Shown in pieces: positions 32,999 to 40,334 of a stretch of 40,334 bases of DNA (position 1 is its first letter; every line of letters begins with the position of its first letter). The stretch is from an uncultured Planctomycetaceae bacterium. GTDB taxonomy: Bacteria; Planctomycetota; Planctomycetia; Pirellulales; Pirellulaceae. Made by a program: the position numbers and the translations under genes. Location of the stretch: the NCBI GenBank assembly GCA_903863885.1, contig CAIPEB010000385.1, positions 1-40,334 of the forward strand. Direction: 5' to 3'. The notes under the pieces were generated by a model. The model saw nothing but the letters and a program-made list of their open reading frames with translations, was not told the origin of the DNA and made no database searches.

Positions 32999-34513
32999 AT
33001 GGACAGGCGAGAGTTCTTTAAGATGGGTGCTCAGGCCGCAGTGGCCGGCGCCGCCCTGTCGATACCCGCGGAGAAGATCAGCGCCGCCGATTCGTCCGCA
33101 CCGGCAGCCGCGGCTGGAAAGCACGGCACGCCTGCGGTCCTTGCCAGTTTCACCGCTGATGACCACCGCAAGCGATTAGCGCACATCGGTATCTGCACGC
33201 AGAAGATCCGAAAGTGTCTTCGCAAGCATTTGATCACCGACTACCTGCCCGCTCAGTGTGTATACAACATGGGCGAGTACCCCAGTCGCACGCCTTGGGA
33301 GCCCGGCGAATACGACGAGCAGGAACTCGATCGCCTGAAGGCTCACGGCATTCAACTGATCCACGTGATGGACGAGTGGAACGACCGCTACGGACTCTTC
33401 GGAGGCAACAAGCTGACGTCGGTCAATCCGGAGGGATTTCGACGGTTCGTCAAGATGGTCCATGCTCGCGGACTGAAGATCCTCGCTTACGCATCGAGCG
33501 GCTATTTCGTCGGAACCGATCCGGACTATCGCAAGGAGTGGTCCCGCCCCGGCGACGCATTCGGCGGCTGGTGGGACTTGACGCGATGCGTGCCTTCAAG
33601 CCCCGGATGGCGGGCCTATTTCCTTCCTCGCATGGTTCAGATTCTCGAGGATTATGAAGTCGACGGTCTCTACAACGACTGGGGCTATGTTCCGAATGCG
33701 GACCGGCAGATCAAGGAAAATGCTCCGGACGAGATGCCCGTCTTTGAGGAAACACCGAAATACGACGGGGCGATGACCGACTTGCTGTATCTCATCTATT
33801 CCGAGATCAAGCGTCGCGGCGGCATTTACAAGATGCACGCGGACTTTTCCAACCAGCCGCTGACGGGCGGCCTGAAAGTCTACGACTATCTGTGGGTTGG
33901 CGAGAACGTGCAGAGTGTGGACGGGCTGCGTGAAGCGACCAAGAATCACGTGCCGTACGTGGTGCCCTGCATTCACGGTTCGCTGGCCAAAGTAGAGGGC
34001 GAAGGAGATCACTTCCTGCACGCCATTCCCTACATGCAATTCCCGTTGCTGCAGGGCGGCCGGCCGATGACCGGCGAGCGCGGCGTGATTCCGATTCCGC
34101 GATTGCCCGGCATCCGGGAGAACGGTTTTTACGAGGCCGCGTGGAAGTACTATCAGGAACACCCGAACGGCCCGTACATCTATGGCGGATGGGATCCGAT
34201 TCCGCCGAACCCGCAGACGCGGCCCGCTCACGAGCGCTGGCTGAAGCAGTATCTGCCCATGGTCGAGGATGGGACGTGGGCGTTCCTTGAAGTTTCGGAC
34301 TCGGATCTGTTCGCCGCGCCGCTGCCGAAAGACTGCGTCGCGTCGGTGTATGCCAATCGCGAAATGTACCTGGTGCTGGCCAACTACGGTCAGACTCCGC
34401 AGCAGATCGCGACTTCCGATGCGTATGTGCCGGCGGACAGCCCCGCCTCGGCGCCCGCCAGGCAATGGCAGCTCGAGAAGCGGACATTGAAGATTTTGCG
34501 TTATTCCGCGTGA
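32999..34513 (+). CDS. Exported putative glycoside-hydrolase-like barrel protein, family not recognised
   Basis: The 504-residue protein has an N-terminal export signal (MDRREFFKMGAQAAVAGAAL, with RR, Tat-like). A probable TIM barrel follows: LKAHGIQLIHVMDEWNDRYG, MVHARGLKILAYASSGYF, then VDGLYNDWGYV (about 223-233), where the Asp of the DGLYND motif lies at a barrel strand end as in several retaining glycosidases. Later HADFSNQPLTGGLKVYDYLW and PYMQFPLLQGGRPM fit a sugar-binding cleft. The last 100 residues look like a beta-sandwich (SDSDLFAAPLP...). I do not recognise a named family. The ATG at 32999 has AGGAG at good distance and starts the export signal. It precedes a Gfo/Idh/MocA gene by 151 bases. 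Confidence 0.75.
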   Translation: MDRREFFKMGAQAAVAGAALSIPAEKISAADSSAPAAAAGKHGTPAVLASFTADDHRKRLAHIGICTQKIRKCLRKHLITDYLPAQCVYNMGEYPSRTPWEPGEYDEQELDRLKAHGIQLIHVMDEWNDRYGLFGGNKLTSVNPEGFRRFVKMVHARGLKILAYASSGYFVGTDPDYRKEWSRPGDAFGGWWDLTRCVPSSPGWRAYFLPRMVQILEDYEVDGLYNDWGYVPNADRQIKENAPDEMPVFEETPKYDGAMTDLLYLIYSEIKRRGGIYKMHADFSNQPLTGGLKVYDYLWVGENVQSVDGLREATKNHVPYVVPCIHGSLAKVEGEGDHFLHAIPYMQFPLLQGGRPMTGERGVIPIPRLPGIRENGFYEAAWKYYQEHPNGPYIYGGWDPIPPNPQTRPAHERWLKQYLPMVEDGTWAFLEVSDSDLFAAPLPKDCVASVYANREMYLVLANYGQTPQQIATSDAYVPADSPASAPARQWQLEKRTLKILRYSA

Positions 34514-34664
34514 AAGTCACTTACACGCCGGCGAGCGATTTGTGGAGAATAATGGGGCCGCAGGACTGACCCGTTCGTTGCGGCGCAGCGGCAAGACGGC
34601 CGCACGGCGCGGCGCACGAGCGGAAGGCGGCTCCTGAAAGTCATCCGTACGAGAGGAGAATACC

Positions 34665-36086
34665 ATGAGTGCTGACAGAAGGTTTTCACGGCGCCGCTTG
34701 CTGAGGAACACGTTGAGTGTGGCCGCAGCCGGAGCAGTGGCGCCGGCGGTCTTTATATCGTGTGACGGGGCGGGTACGTCGCCCTCCGGGCAAGCCGGTC
34801 GCGTTGCGGTCAATGATCAGATCACGATCGGGATCATCGGTTGCGGGCGGCGCAACGGCCAACTGGCGATCGGCAAGGGCGGCCAGGGGGATCGTCCTGC
34901 CAACACCCGGATCGTCGCGGTGGCGGACTTCAACATACGACGCGCCGACGCGTGGGCGAAGCACTACAAGGCCAAGCCGTTCCAGGACTATCGTGCGCTG
35001 CTGGACCGCAAGGAAGTGGACGTGGTCGTTTACGCGACGCCCGAGCACTGGCACTACCTGCCCTGTATCCATGCATGTCAGGCGGGCAAGGATGTCTACG
35101 GCGAACAACCGCTCTCGCACACCATCCGCGAGGGACGGGTGATGGCCCAGGCGGTCCGCAAGTACAACCGGGTGTTTCAGACCGGCGAGCAGCAGCGATC
35201 GCACCCCAAGACCCGCAAGGCCGCCGAACTGATTCTCAACGGACGCATCGGCAAGATCCAGAAGATCATCGCTTATAACTACCCAAGCCCCTACGAATCG
35301 AATCTCCCGGGACAACCGGTCCCCGAGTCGCTGGACTGGGACCGCTGGTGCGGACCGAACGAAGTCGTGCCATTCAATACGGACGTGTATCTTTCGCGAA
35401 TTCCTTATGAGCCGGAACCGACATTTCCGCCGCTGCAGTCCGAGAAATATGCGGTGGGCCCGGGCTGGATGTCCTTCCGTCCCTATTCCGGCGGCGAACT
35501 GGCGAACTGGGGTTGCCACGGGCTGAGCATCATCCAATGGGTGCTGCAGATGGATAATAGCGGGCCCGTCGAGGTCTGGGTTGATCCCGCCGAAAAGATG
35601 GAGCCCGTGTACTACGACCGGCCGGAATTGCGGGACCGCGGCGATGCGGCCTGCAGCCGGTCCATCATCAACTACCGATACGCCAACGGTGTGGTGCTGA
35701 CGCTGAGCAGCAACGATCCGCGGTTAGGCGGCGGTGCGATGTTCATCGGCGACAAGGGGAAGATCACGACCTTCCGCGGCGGCTATGAGTGCGATCCGAA
35801 GGGCCTCGACGAAGAGCCGCTGCCGCACGATGCGATCCGTCTCTACAAGAGCGACAACCACATGCAGAACTTCTACGACTGCGTGGTTTCCCGCAAAGAC
35901 CCGATCATGAACGTGGAAAGCGGGCATCGCGTGGCCACGCTATGCCACCTCGGTAACATCGCGCGCTGGCTTGGGCGACCGTTGAAGTGGGACCCGGAAA
36001 AAGAAATCTTCCCGGGCGATGACGAAGCCAACAAGTTCGTCGATCCCCCGAAACGCAAGGGATTCGAATTGCCCGAAAAGGTTTGA
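34665..36086 (+). CDS. Tat-exported Gfo/Idh/MocA family oxidoreductase with altered EKP motif
   Basis: The 473-residue protein starts with a twin-arginine signal (FSRRRLLRNTLSVAAAGAVA, about 7-26), followed by a Rossmann domain with IGIIGCGRRN (55-64) and a C-terminal alpha/beta dehydrogenase domain (GGELANWGCHGLSI, PRLGGGAMFIGDKGKI). The family's EKP motif reads EQP here (Glu147-Gln148-Pro149), so the usual cofactor- and catalysis-related lysine is Gln. It may not be a normal dehydrogenase, although it might still bind NAD(P) or act as a hydrolase-type member. GAGAGGAG precedes the ATG. The next gene (triple RidA) starts 39 bases after the stop codon, with SD AGGAG, so the two are probably cotranscribed. 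Confidence 0.9.
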   Translation: MSADRRFSRRRLLRNTLSVAAAGAVAPAVFISCDGAGTSPSGQAGRVAVNDQITIGIIGCGRRNGQLAIGKGGQGDRPANTRIVAVADFNIRRADAWAKHYKAKPFQDYRALLDRKEVDVVVYATPEHWHYLPCIHACQAGKDVYGEQPLSHTIREGRVMAQAVRKYNRVFQTGEQQRSHPKTRKAAELILNGRIGKIQKIIAYNYPSPYESNLPGQPVPESLDWDRWCGPNEVVPFNTDVYLSRIPYEPEPTFPPLQSEKYAVGPGWMSFRPYSGGELANWGCHGLSIIQWVLQMDNSGPVEVWVDPAEKMEPVYYDRPELRDRGDAACSRSIINYRYANGVVLTLSSNDPRLGGGAMFIGDKGKITTFRGGYECDPKGLDEEPLPHDAIRLYKSDNHMQNFYDCVVSRKDPIMNVESGHRVATLCHLGNIARWLGRPLKWDPEKEIFPGDDEANKFVDPPKRKGFELPEKV

Positions 36087-36124
36087 TGATCTCGGAAAAT
36101 CCACTCAGCGAGGAGAACATACTC

Positions 36125-37396
36125 ATGACTATATTCCGAACATGGCGATCGGGTGCCGCGGCAATGCCGGCGGTGTGCCTGATCGGATTGTCGTTCTGCC
36201 AGGCCGGTGAAGATACGGCCGCCAAGGCTCCGGCAGCAAATGCGGCCGGCTCATCGATTCAATACGTCCCGCTCGATGCCCCGGCGGGTACGTCGCAGGC
36301 CGTGATCGTTCAAGGCCAGGCACTGGTGCACACCCGGCAACTTCTGCCGTTGGACCGCGAAGGGAAGATCGTCGGCGAGGGAGCCGTCGACAAGCAGATC
36401 GAGCAGGTCCTGAATAATCTCGACGCGGTGCTGAACGCGTCGGGCTCCGGGTTGAACAAACTCGTGCGGCTCAATATCTATGCAATCGCTCCCGCGACCG
36501 TGAAGGGAGTGCGTGAACAGTTGGCTAAACGACTGCAGCCCGATGTGCGTCCCGTGATCAGCGCGGTTCTGACTCCCATGACGCACCACAAGGCGCTCGT
36601 GGCCGTGGATGCAGTGGCGGCAACGAACGATCCGGCAGCGGCCGGCCAGGCTGTCGCCCTGCAGCGATGTGAGACAGTCTCGGGCGACAAGGAAGCGGCG
36701 GATGCCGCGATATTGCCTCGCGGCGGTGTGGCTTATCTTTCCGGCGTGCCCGCCGAAGGCGGACTCGCAGTATCGGCGATCAGCAAATCGATGGCCACGC
36801 TGTTGAAGACGCTGTCCCAGTTGCAGCTCACGCCGGCCAATATCGTGCAGTTGAAGCTGTTTCTGCGGCCGGCCGTGGCGGCCGACGAGGCTCTCCGCGA
36901 ACTGAAAAGGTCCTTCCCGAATCAGATGGTTCCGCCGGTCGTGTTCGTCGAGTGGATCGCCATGGCCCCGGTTGAAATCGAATTGATCGCGCAGCTGCCG
37001 GTGAAGGAACCGACTGCCGAGTCGCTTCAGTACTACACTCCGCCCGACGTGCGCGCTCTGCCGACCTTCAGCCGCGTAGCGCTGATTCGCGGCGAACAGC
37101 AGATCTACGTTTCCGGCCTTTTCTCCCGAGTCGCCGGTCGTGGAGAGGATCAGGCACGTGATGTGTTCGCGCAGTTGCAGACCATCCTGGACAAGACCGG
37201 AAGCGACATGCGGCATCTGGCCAAGGCTTCGTATTACGTGAGCGATGACGATGCGGGACGCGGCTTCGACCGGGTGCGCCCGCAGCTCTTCGATCCCAAC
37301 CGTCCGCCCGCGGCTTCGAAGGTGATGGTCTTTGGAGCCGGTCAGGCGGGCCGAACGTTGACGATGGACATGATCGCCGTCGGTAAGGGCAAGTAG
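36125..37396 (+). CDS. Exported protein with three tandem RidA-like domains
   Basis: The 423-residue protein has an N-terminal signal-like segment (about 10-26, GAAAMPAVCLIGLSFCQAG) and three successive RidA/YjgF/YER057c-like domains: about 45-165, 177-292 and 301-421. Each shows the family order of a beta strand with Gly (VHTRQLLP; YLSGVPAEG; YVSGLFSRV), a helix with Gln or Leu-rich face, a hydrophobic strand (LVRLNIYA; IVQLKLFL; LAKASYYVS) and a last strand (VAVDAVAA; IELIAQLPV; TMDMIAVGK). RidA enzymes are trimers that remove reactive imines, and use an Arg in an ARS-type motif. At that place the domains have PVISAV, PVVFVE and PAASKV, with no Arg. AGGAG (36111-36115) lies nine bases before the ATG; an upstream TTG (36083) is less likely. 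Confidence 0.85.
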   Translation: MTIFRTWRSGAAAMPAVCLIGLSFCQAGEDTAAKAPAANAAGSSIQYVPLDAPAGTSQAVIVQGQALVHTRQLLPLDREGKIVGEGAVDKQIEQVLNNLDAVLNASGSGLNKLVRLNIYAIAPATVKGVREQLAKRLQPDVRPVISAVLTPMTHHKALVAVDAVAATNDPAAAGQAVALQRCETVSGDKEAADAAILPRGGVAYLSGVPAEGGLAVSAISKSMATLLKTLSQLQLTPANIVQLKLFLRPAVAADEALRELKRSFPNQMVPPVVFVEWIAMAPVEIELIAQLPVKEPTAESLQYYTPPDVRALPTFSRVALIRGEQQIYVSGLFSRVAGRGEDQARDVFAQLQTILDKTGSDMRHLAKASYYVSDDDAGRGFDRVRPQLFDPNRPPAASKVMVFGAGQAGRTLTMDMIAVGKGK

Positions 37397-37569
37397 TCGT
37401 TGTCAGAACGTGGTTGAAGAATCAACTTCACCCTCCCGCGTTGCGGGCGGGTCGGACGCGATCGCGGCCGGGGAGGGACGGTGCTTCCTCTCCGGTCCTG
37501 CCACGCCGACTCTTCCCAAGGGGAGAGTGAGTTTTGATACACGTTCTCAGTTTGAAGCCGGAGCGAAAT
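37397..37569. other. Spacer largely made of repeat R4b
   Basis: Between the triple-RidA stop and the GH95-like ATG nearly all bases belong to repeat R4b (37421-37530). The open frame of the GH95-like gene continues in to 37534, where a TTG codon begins, but those extra 12 residues come from the repeat and adjoining bases. Confidence 0.6.
37421..37530 (+). repeat. Dispersed intergenic repeat R4, copy b
   Basis: It begins ATCAACTTCACCCTCCCGCG, continues with GGGTCGG and GGGGAGGG, and ends with CGACTCTTCCCAAGGGGAGAG. This is the same block order as the minus-strand reading of 19074-19209. The last block is itself palindromic (CTCTTCCC/GGGGAGAG-like), as in the other copy (CTCCC/GGGAG). It lies directly upstream of the GH95-like gene, whereas copy a lies upstream of lemA. 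Confidence 0.8.
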
Positions 37570-40047
37570 ATGCGAAGCGTCCTGTTCTGCTGGTTCGCGG
37601 TTCTGTGCGGCGCATCGACCTGTCTGGCCGACCACACGATGACCGTCACGCAGTCTGTCACGCTCGCCGAAGATGGCCTGCTTCTGGGCAACGGTGACCT
37701 GTCGGTCAGTGTGTACCAGACGAACGACCGCATCGTGTTTCGCTTCGGCAAAGGCGACGTCTGGGATCGTCGCGTTGATTATTCGGACGATCCGAAGCCG
37801 CCCACCATTCAGGAAATCGCACACGGGATTGCGGTCGAGCGATGGAAGTGCAACCCGTATGGCGACGGCGAAGCCGTGGCTCTTAACGGAACGGATAATC
37901 CGCAGCGCATGAAGGAGCTGTGCAAAGGGACGCCGCCCAGCTATTTCCGGCGTCCTTATCCGTGTCCCAAGCCCGTGGGCGAACTGGCCCTGCAGCTTCC
38001 GCCCGATCCGCAGGGGCTCGCGGTGCGCCAGGAGCTGACGCTGGAGCAGGGCATGCTGCGCATCGTCTGCGCGTGGCCATCGGGAATTGAACTGCAGTTG
38101 AACTGCTTCGTGCCGCCTCAGCCCAATGTGCTTGTGGTCAATTGGACGCTGAAGGGTTGGAGCAAGCAGACCGAGGTCGGCAACAACGCCCCGCCCGTTT
38201 CATTTCTGCTCTATCGCTGGGCCGATCCGACGATCAAGGAATTCGGCCAGCGGTTTGACGGCGAGTTCTCTCATAACGGGTTCTCGGCGTATCCCGATTT
38301 CGCAAAGTGCAGTCCTCTGCCTCCTCCAACCGTGCGCGTCATCCGCGACCGCGCGCTGGTCGAGCAGACCTTCCAGCCCGAGCCCACGTTTCCGCAGGGC
38401 TTCCGATATCTGCTGGTTCCTTTTGTCTCCGAGGGACCGATCGAGAATCGCGATATGAGTTCGATCGGGCAGGCTCGGCTGCGCGTTGTGCCGCCCGCGA
38501 CGGCCCAGTCCGGATGGATCGCCGTGGCCGCGCCGTCGGAAAGTGACGCGGGCGGAGCGGAGGCCGAACTGGAACGAGTGATCGCATCCTTGGGCGACAA
38601 GCCCGCGGAACGTCTCGCCGAATGGGAAAAGGCGACCCGCGAGGATGCCGCGCGGTTCTGGTCCCGTTCCGCGGTACACATCGCCGATCCGCTGATCGAA
38701 GGCCTCTGGTACGAGACGCTGCACGCCCGTCGCTGCACGACAAAGGCCGGCAAGACGCCCCCGGGGTTGTTCCTGCCCAGTACCGTGCTGGACTACTCGC
38801 ATTGGCACGGCGACTATCACACGAATTACAACTACCAGCAGCCCTTCTATGCGGACTACGCGGCCAACCAGTTGGAGATCGGCGATGCGTATTTCACGGG
38901 CATGGAATATCTGCTGCAGATGGGCAAAATCATCGCGGAAAAGTACTACGGTACCCGCGGTGTTTTTATTCAATTGTCGGGCTATCCCATCAAAGCCGTC
39001 GACGATGTACTCGGCGCGGTGCCGATGGGCCGCATGGCCTACATGACCGGTTGGTCATGCAACCAGTATTGGTGGCGATATCTGTACACCATGGACGACA
39101 AGTGGCTGCGCGAAGTCGGCTATCCCGTGCTGCGCGACTGCGCGCTGTTTTATACCGACTTCATGCAGAAGCGCGACGACGGGCTGTACCACGTCTTTCC
39201 GTCGAACCAGGGCGAGGATGGATTCACCGGCGATCCGAAGGACTACACCGATCGGCCGCAGGTCATGCGGCATTTGCGGTATTGTCTTCGCATCGCGATC
39301 CAGGCCAGTGAAGTTCTGCAGATCGATGCCGACTTGCGCGAGCAGTGGCGCGACCGACTCGAACATGCAGCGGGCGACGATGGCAAGGCTCCGCCGAAAT
39401 TCGAGGGATTGTCAAAGCACTTCTACGAAGCCAACCCGCCGGAATTCGGGGACGGCTCGCCGCCGAGACCGCCGGTGCATGACAATAATCCCGAACCCTG
39501 GCCCGGTGCCGGGCAATGGACCGATCTCTGGTATGCGGGCCAGTATCCCATCGGCGCGATGGCGACCGTCAGGTCCGGCGGGCTCGATGGCAAGCGGGCT
39601 TTCTCGGGCTTGAAACGAATTGTCGAGCGGTGGCGGCATCCCAACGGTCTCGTCTGGGCCATGGCCGTTGCGAATTACGGTCACTGCGGCGCATGGACCG
39701 AAACGTTGGGCATCGCCGCTCCGTTGCAGGAGATGATGCTGCAGAGTTACGGCGGCGTGTTGCGGATCTTCCCGTGCTGGCCATCCGATGTGGCCGCAAG
39801 TTACACAACGCTGCGTGCGGAGGGCGCATTCCTGGTCAGCGCCGGTTGGAAAGAGGGTCGCGTCACGTCGCTCGAAATCGTCAGCGAAAAGGGCACACCC
39901 TGCCGCCTCGTCACTCCCTGGCCGGGCGGCGTAAAGGTGGAATCCGCATCCGGCGAATCCGTGCCATCAACCGAGTGGGCGCCGGGCATTTCCGCTTTTG
40001 AAACCAAAGCCGGCCAGACCTATCGCGTGCTTCCGAATGCCTCTTGA
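37570..40047 (+). CDS. Exported GH95-like glycoside hydrolase
   Basis: The 825-residue protein has a signal peptide (about 1-20, FCWFAVLCGASTCLA), an N-terminal beta domain (opening GLLLGNGDLSVSVYQTND) and a large alpha/alpha six-hairpin barrel. WHGDYHTNYNYQQPFY (around 412-427) has the N-x-N pair Asn419 and Asn421, which match the asparagines that activate the water molecule in GH95 alpha-L-fucosidases; NQGEDGFTG follows. The C-terminal part is a beta domain (CRLVTPWPGGVKVES). Fucose, galactose or another sugar could be the true substrate. The ATG at 37570 has GGAG six bases upstream and begins the signal peptide. It is probably the third gene of the Gfo/Idh/MocA-RidA-GH95 run, although the R4b repeat intervenes. 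Confidence 0.86.
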   Translation: MRSVLFCWFAVLCGASTCLADHTMTVTQSVTLAEDGLLLGNGDLSVSVYQTNDRIVFRFGKGDVWDRRVDYSDDPKPPTIQEIAHGIAVERWKCNPYGDGEAVALNGTDNPQRMKELCKGTPPSYFRRPYPCPKPVGELALQLPPDPQGLAVRQELTLEQGMLRIVCAWPSGIELQLNCFVPPQPNVLVVNWTLKGWSKQTEVGNNAPPVSFLLYRWADPTIKEFGQRFDGEFSHNGFSAYPDFAKCSPLPPPTVRVIRDRALVEQTFQPEPTFPQGFRYLLVPFVSEGPIENRDMSSIGQARLRVVPPATAQSGWIAVAAPSESDAGGAEAELERVIASLGDKPAERLAEWEKATREDAARFWSRSAVHIADPLIEGLWYETLHARRCTTKAGKTPPGLFLPSTVLDYSHWHGDYHTNYNYQQPFYADYAANQLEIGDAYFTGMEYLLQMGKIIAEKYYGTRGVFIQLSGYPIKAVDDVLGAVPMGRMAYMTGWSCNQYWWRYLYTMDDKWLREVGYPVLRDCALFYTDFMQKRDDGLYHVFPSNQGEDGFTGDPKDYTDRPQVMRHLRYCLRIAIQASEVLQIDADLREQWRDRLEHAAGDDGKAPPKFEGLSKHFYEANPPEFGDGSPPRPPVHDNNPEPWPGAGQWTDLWYAGQYPIGAMATVRSGGLDGKRAFSGLKRIVERWRHPNGLVWAMAVANYGHCGAWTETLGIAAPLQEMMLQSYGGVLRIFPCWPSDVAASYTTLRAEGAFLVSAGWKEGRVTSLEIVSEKGTPCRLVTPWPGGVKVESASGESVPSTEWAPGISAFETKAGQTYRVLPNAS

Positions 40048-40107
40048 GAGGTTGGGGGTGTCGGCAGGCGGTGCTCCGTATCCGTGCCCATCCGTGGCCT
40101 CCCGGGC

Positions 40108-40113
40108 TATAAT
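40108..40113 (+). promoter_or_regulatory. Possible -10 element of the last gene
   Basis: TATAAT is a perfect -10 match in otherwise GC-rich DNA, 24 bases before the start codon at 40137. No good -35 is seen at 16-18 bases upstream, so this is tentative. Confidence 0.35.
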
Positions 40114-40136
40114 TTTCTTTATCAGGGTCTCACGCC

Positions 40137-40334
40137 ATGCGCGTACTTGAGTTGCTTTGCGGATGCGTAATGGTCTGTTCGGGCAGCGTCTGCCATGCCG
40201 ATGGCGAAGGGATGCCGCTCGAAGTGCTTCAGCCTGCCTATCGCCGGACGATCTACGCCACCCAGTCCGAGCAAGTCATCGCCGTGCGGGCTTTGATCGC
40301 CGAATCACTGCGGCCTCAAGTCGCCGAGCTGAGC
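40137..40334 (+). CDS. Partial gene for an exported protein of unknown function (runs off the window)
   Basis: The frame is open from ATG 40137 to the window end, 66 codons with no stop. The N-terminus is a short hydrophobic, Cys-rich signal-like segment (MRVLELLCGCVMVCSGSVC) followed by a mature part (ADGEGMPLEVLQPAYRRTIY...). A Cys-containing signal raises the thought of a lipoprotein, but no clean lipobox is present. I do not recognise the family from this fragment. The preceding spacer is 89 bases long. Confidence 0.6.
   Translation, partial: MRVLELLCGCVMVCSGSVCHADGEGMPLEVLQPAYRRTIYATQSEQVIAVRALIAESLRPQVAELS

Noticed and set aside
36083-36124. TTG start overlapping the Gfo/Idh/MocA stop codon for the triple-RidA gene
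   Set aside because: No ribosome binding site and it adds a polar leader before the signal segment; ATG 36125 has AGGAG upstream.

Overview
The window is GC-rich, densely coded DNA, most probably from a member of the Planctomycetota (inference). Support comes from the gene families present. There are two CRTAC1-type proteins (FG-GAP repeats plus ASPIC/UnbV), Tat-exported Gfo/Idh/MocA and sugar-isomerase proteins, zinc-ribbon membrane proteins, many exported glycoside hydrolases outside SusC/SusD-type loci, and long intergenic spaces filled with small palindromic repeats. I found 28 complete genes and one partial gene. I saw no rRNA, tRNA, CRISPR array, transposase, integrase or phage gene.

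Layout. 1-3.7 kb (+): a zinc-ribbon membrane protein, a sugar-phosphate isomerase/epimerase, a ROK sugar kinase and deoxyribose-phosphate aldolase; a CCAGACT heptamer repeat precedes the first and the last. 3.7-5.25 kb (-): an NfeD/ClpP-type membrane protease. 5.4-11.85 kb (+): a tight five-gene operon behind a good sigma70-like promoter, encoding a HlyD-type adaptor, an ABC ATPase-permease fusion, a DgcN-like DUF1611 protein, a DgcA-like enolase-superfamily racemase and an LssY_C membrane-anchored protein. 12.1-15.7 kb (-): a PLP-dependent aromatic amino acid decarboxylase and a secreted GH36-like hydrolase, divergent from a GH88-like hydrolase (16-17.4 kb). 17.4-19.4 kb: a Tat-exported aldo/keto-reductase-like protein between two repeat-rich intergenic regions. 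19.4-23.1 kb (+): LemA, an M48 peptidase with a long C-terminal extension, and a Tat-exported sugar isomerase. 23.2-28.1 kb (-): CRTAC1 - TPR - CRTAC1. 28.2-29.5 kb (-): a winged-helix protein and nicotinamidase. 29.6-40.3 kb: an exported alpha/beta hydrolase, a six-hairpin glycosidase-like protein, an exported barrel-like protein, a Tat-exported Gfo/Idh/MocA protein, an exported protein made of three RidA-like domains, a GH95-like hydrolase and the start of another exported protein.

How it fits together. Much of the window serves the breakdown of complex carbohydrates (GH36-, GH88-, GH95- and six-hairpin-type enzymes, an esterase-like hydrolase, oxidoreductases, isomerases, a ROK kinase, DeoC). 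A separate theme is D-glutamate/N-acetyl-D-glutamate metabolism (dgcN-dgcA) coupled to an export pump. The points most worth following are the single-chain triple-RidA protein, in which all three domains appear to lack the catalytic arginine; the pump-dgcN-dgcA operon with a probable CTG start; the duplicated CRTAC1-TPR cassette; and a set of hairpin-forming intergenic repeats sharing a GTGCCAC edge.
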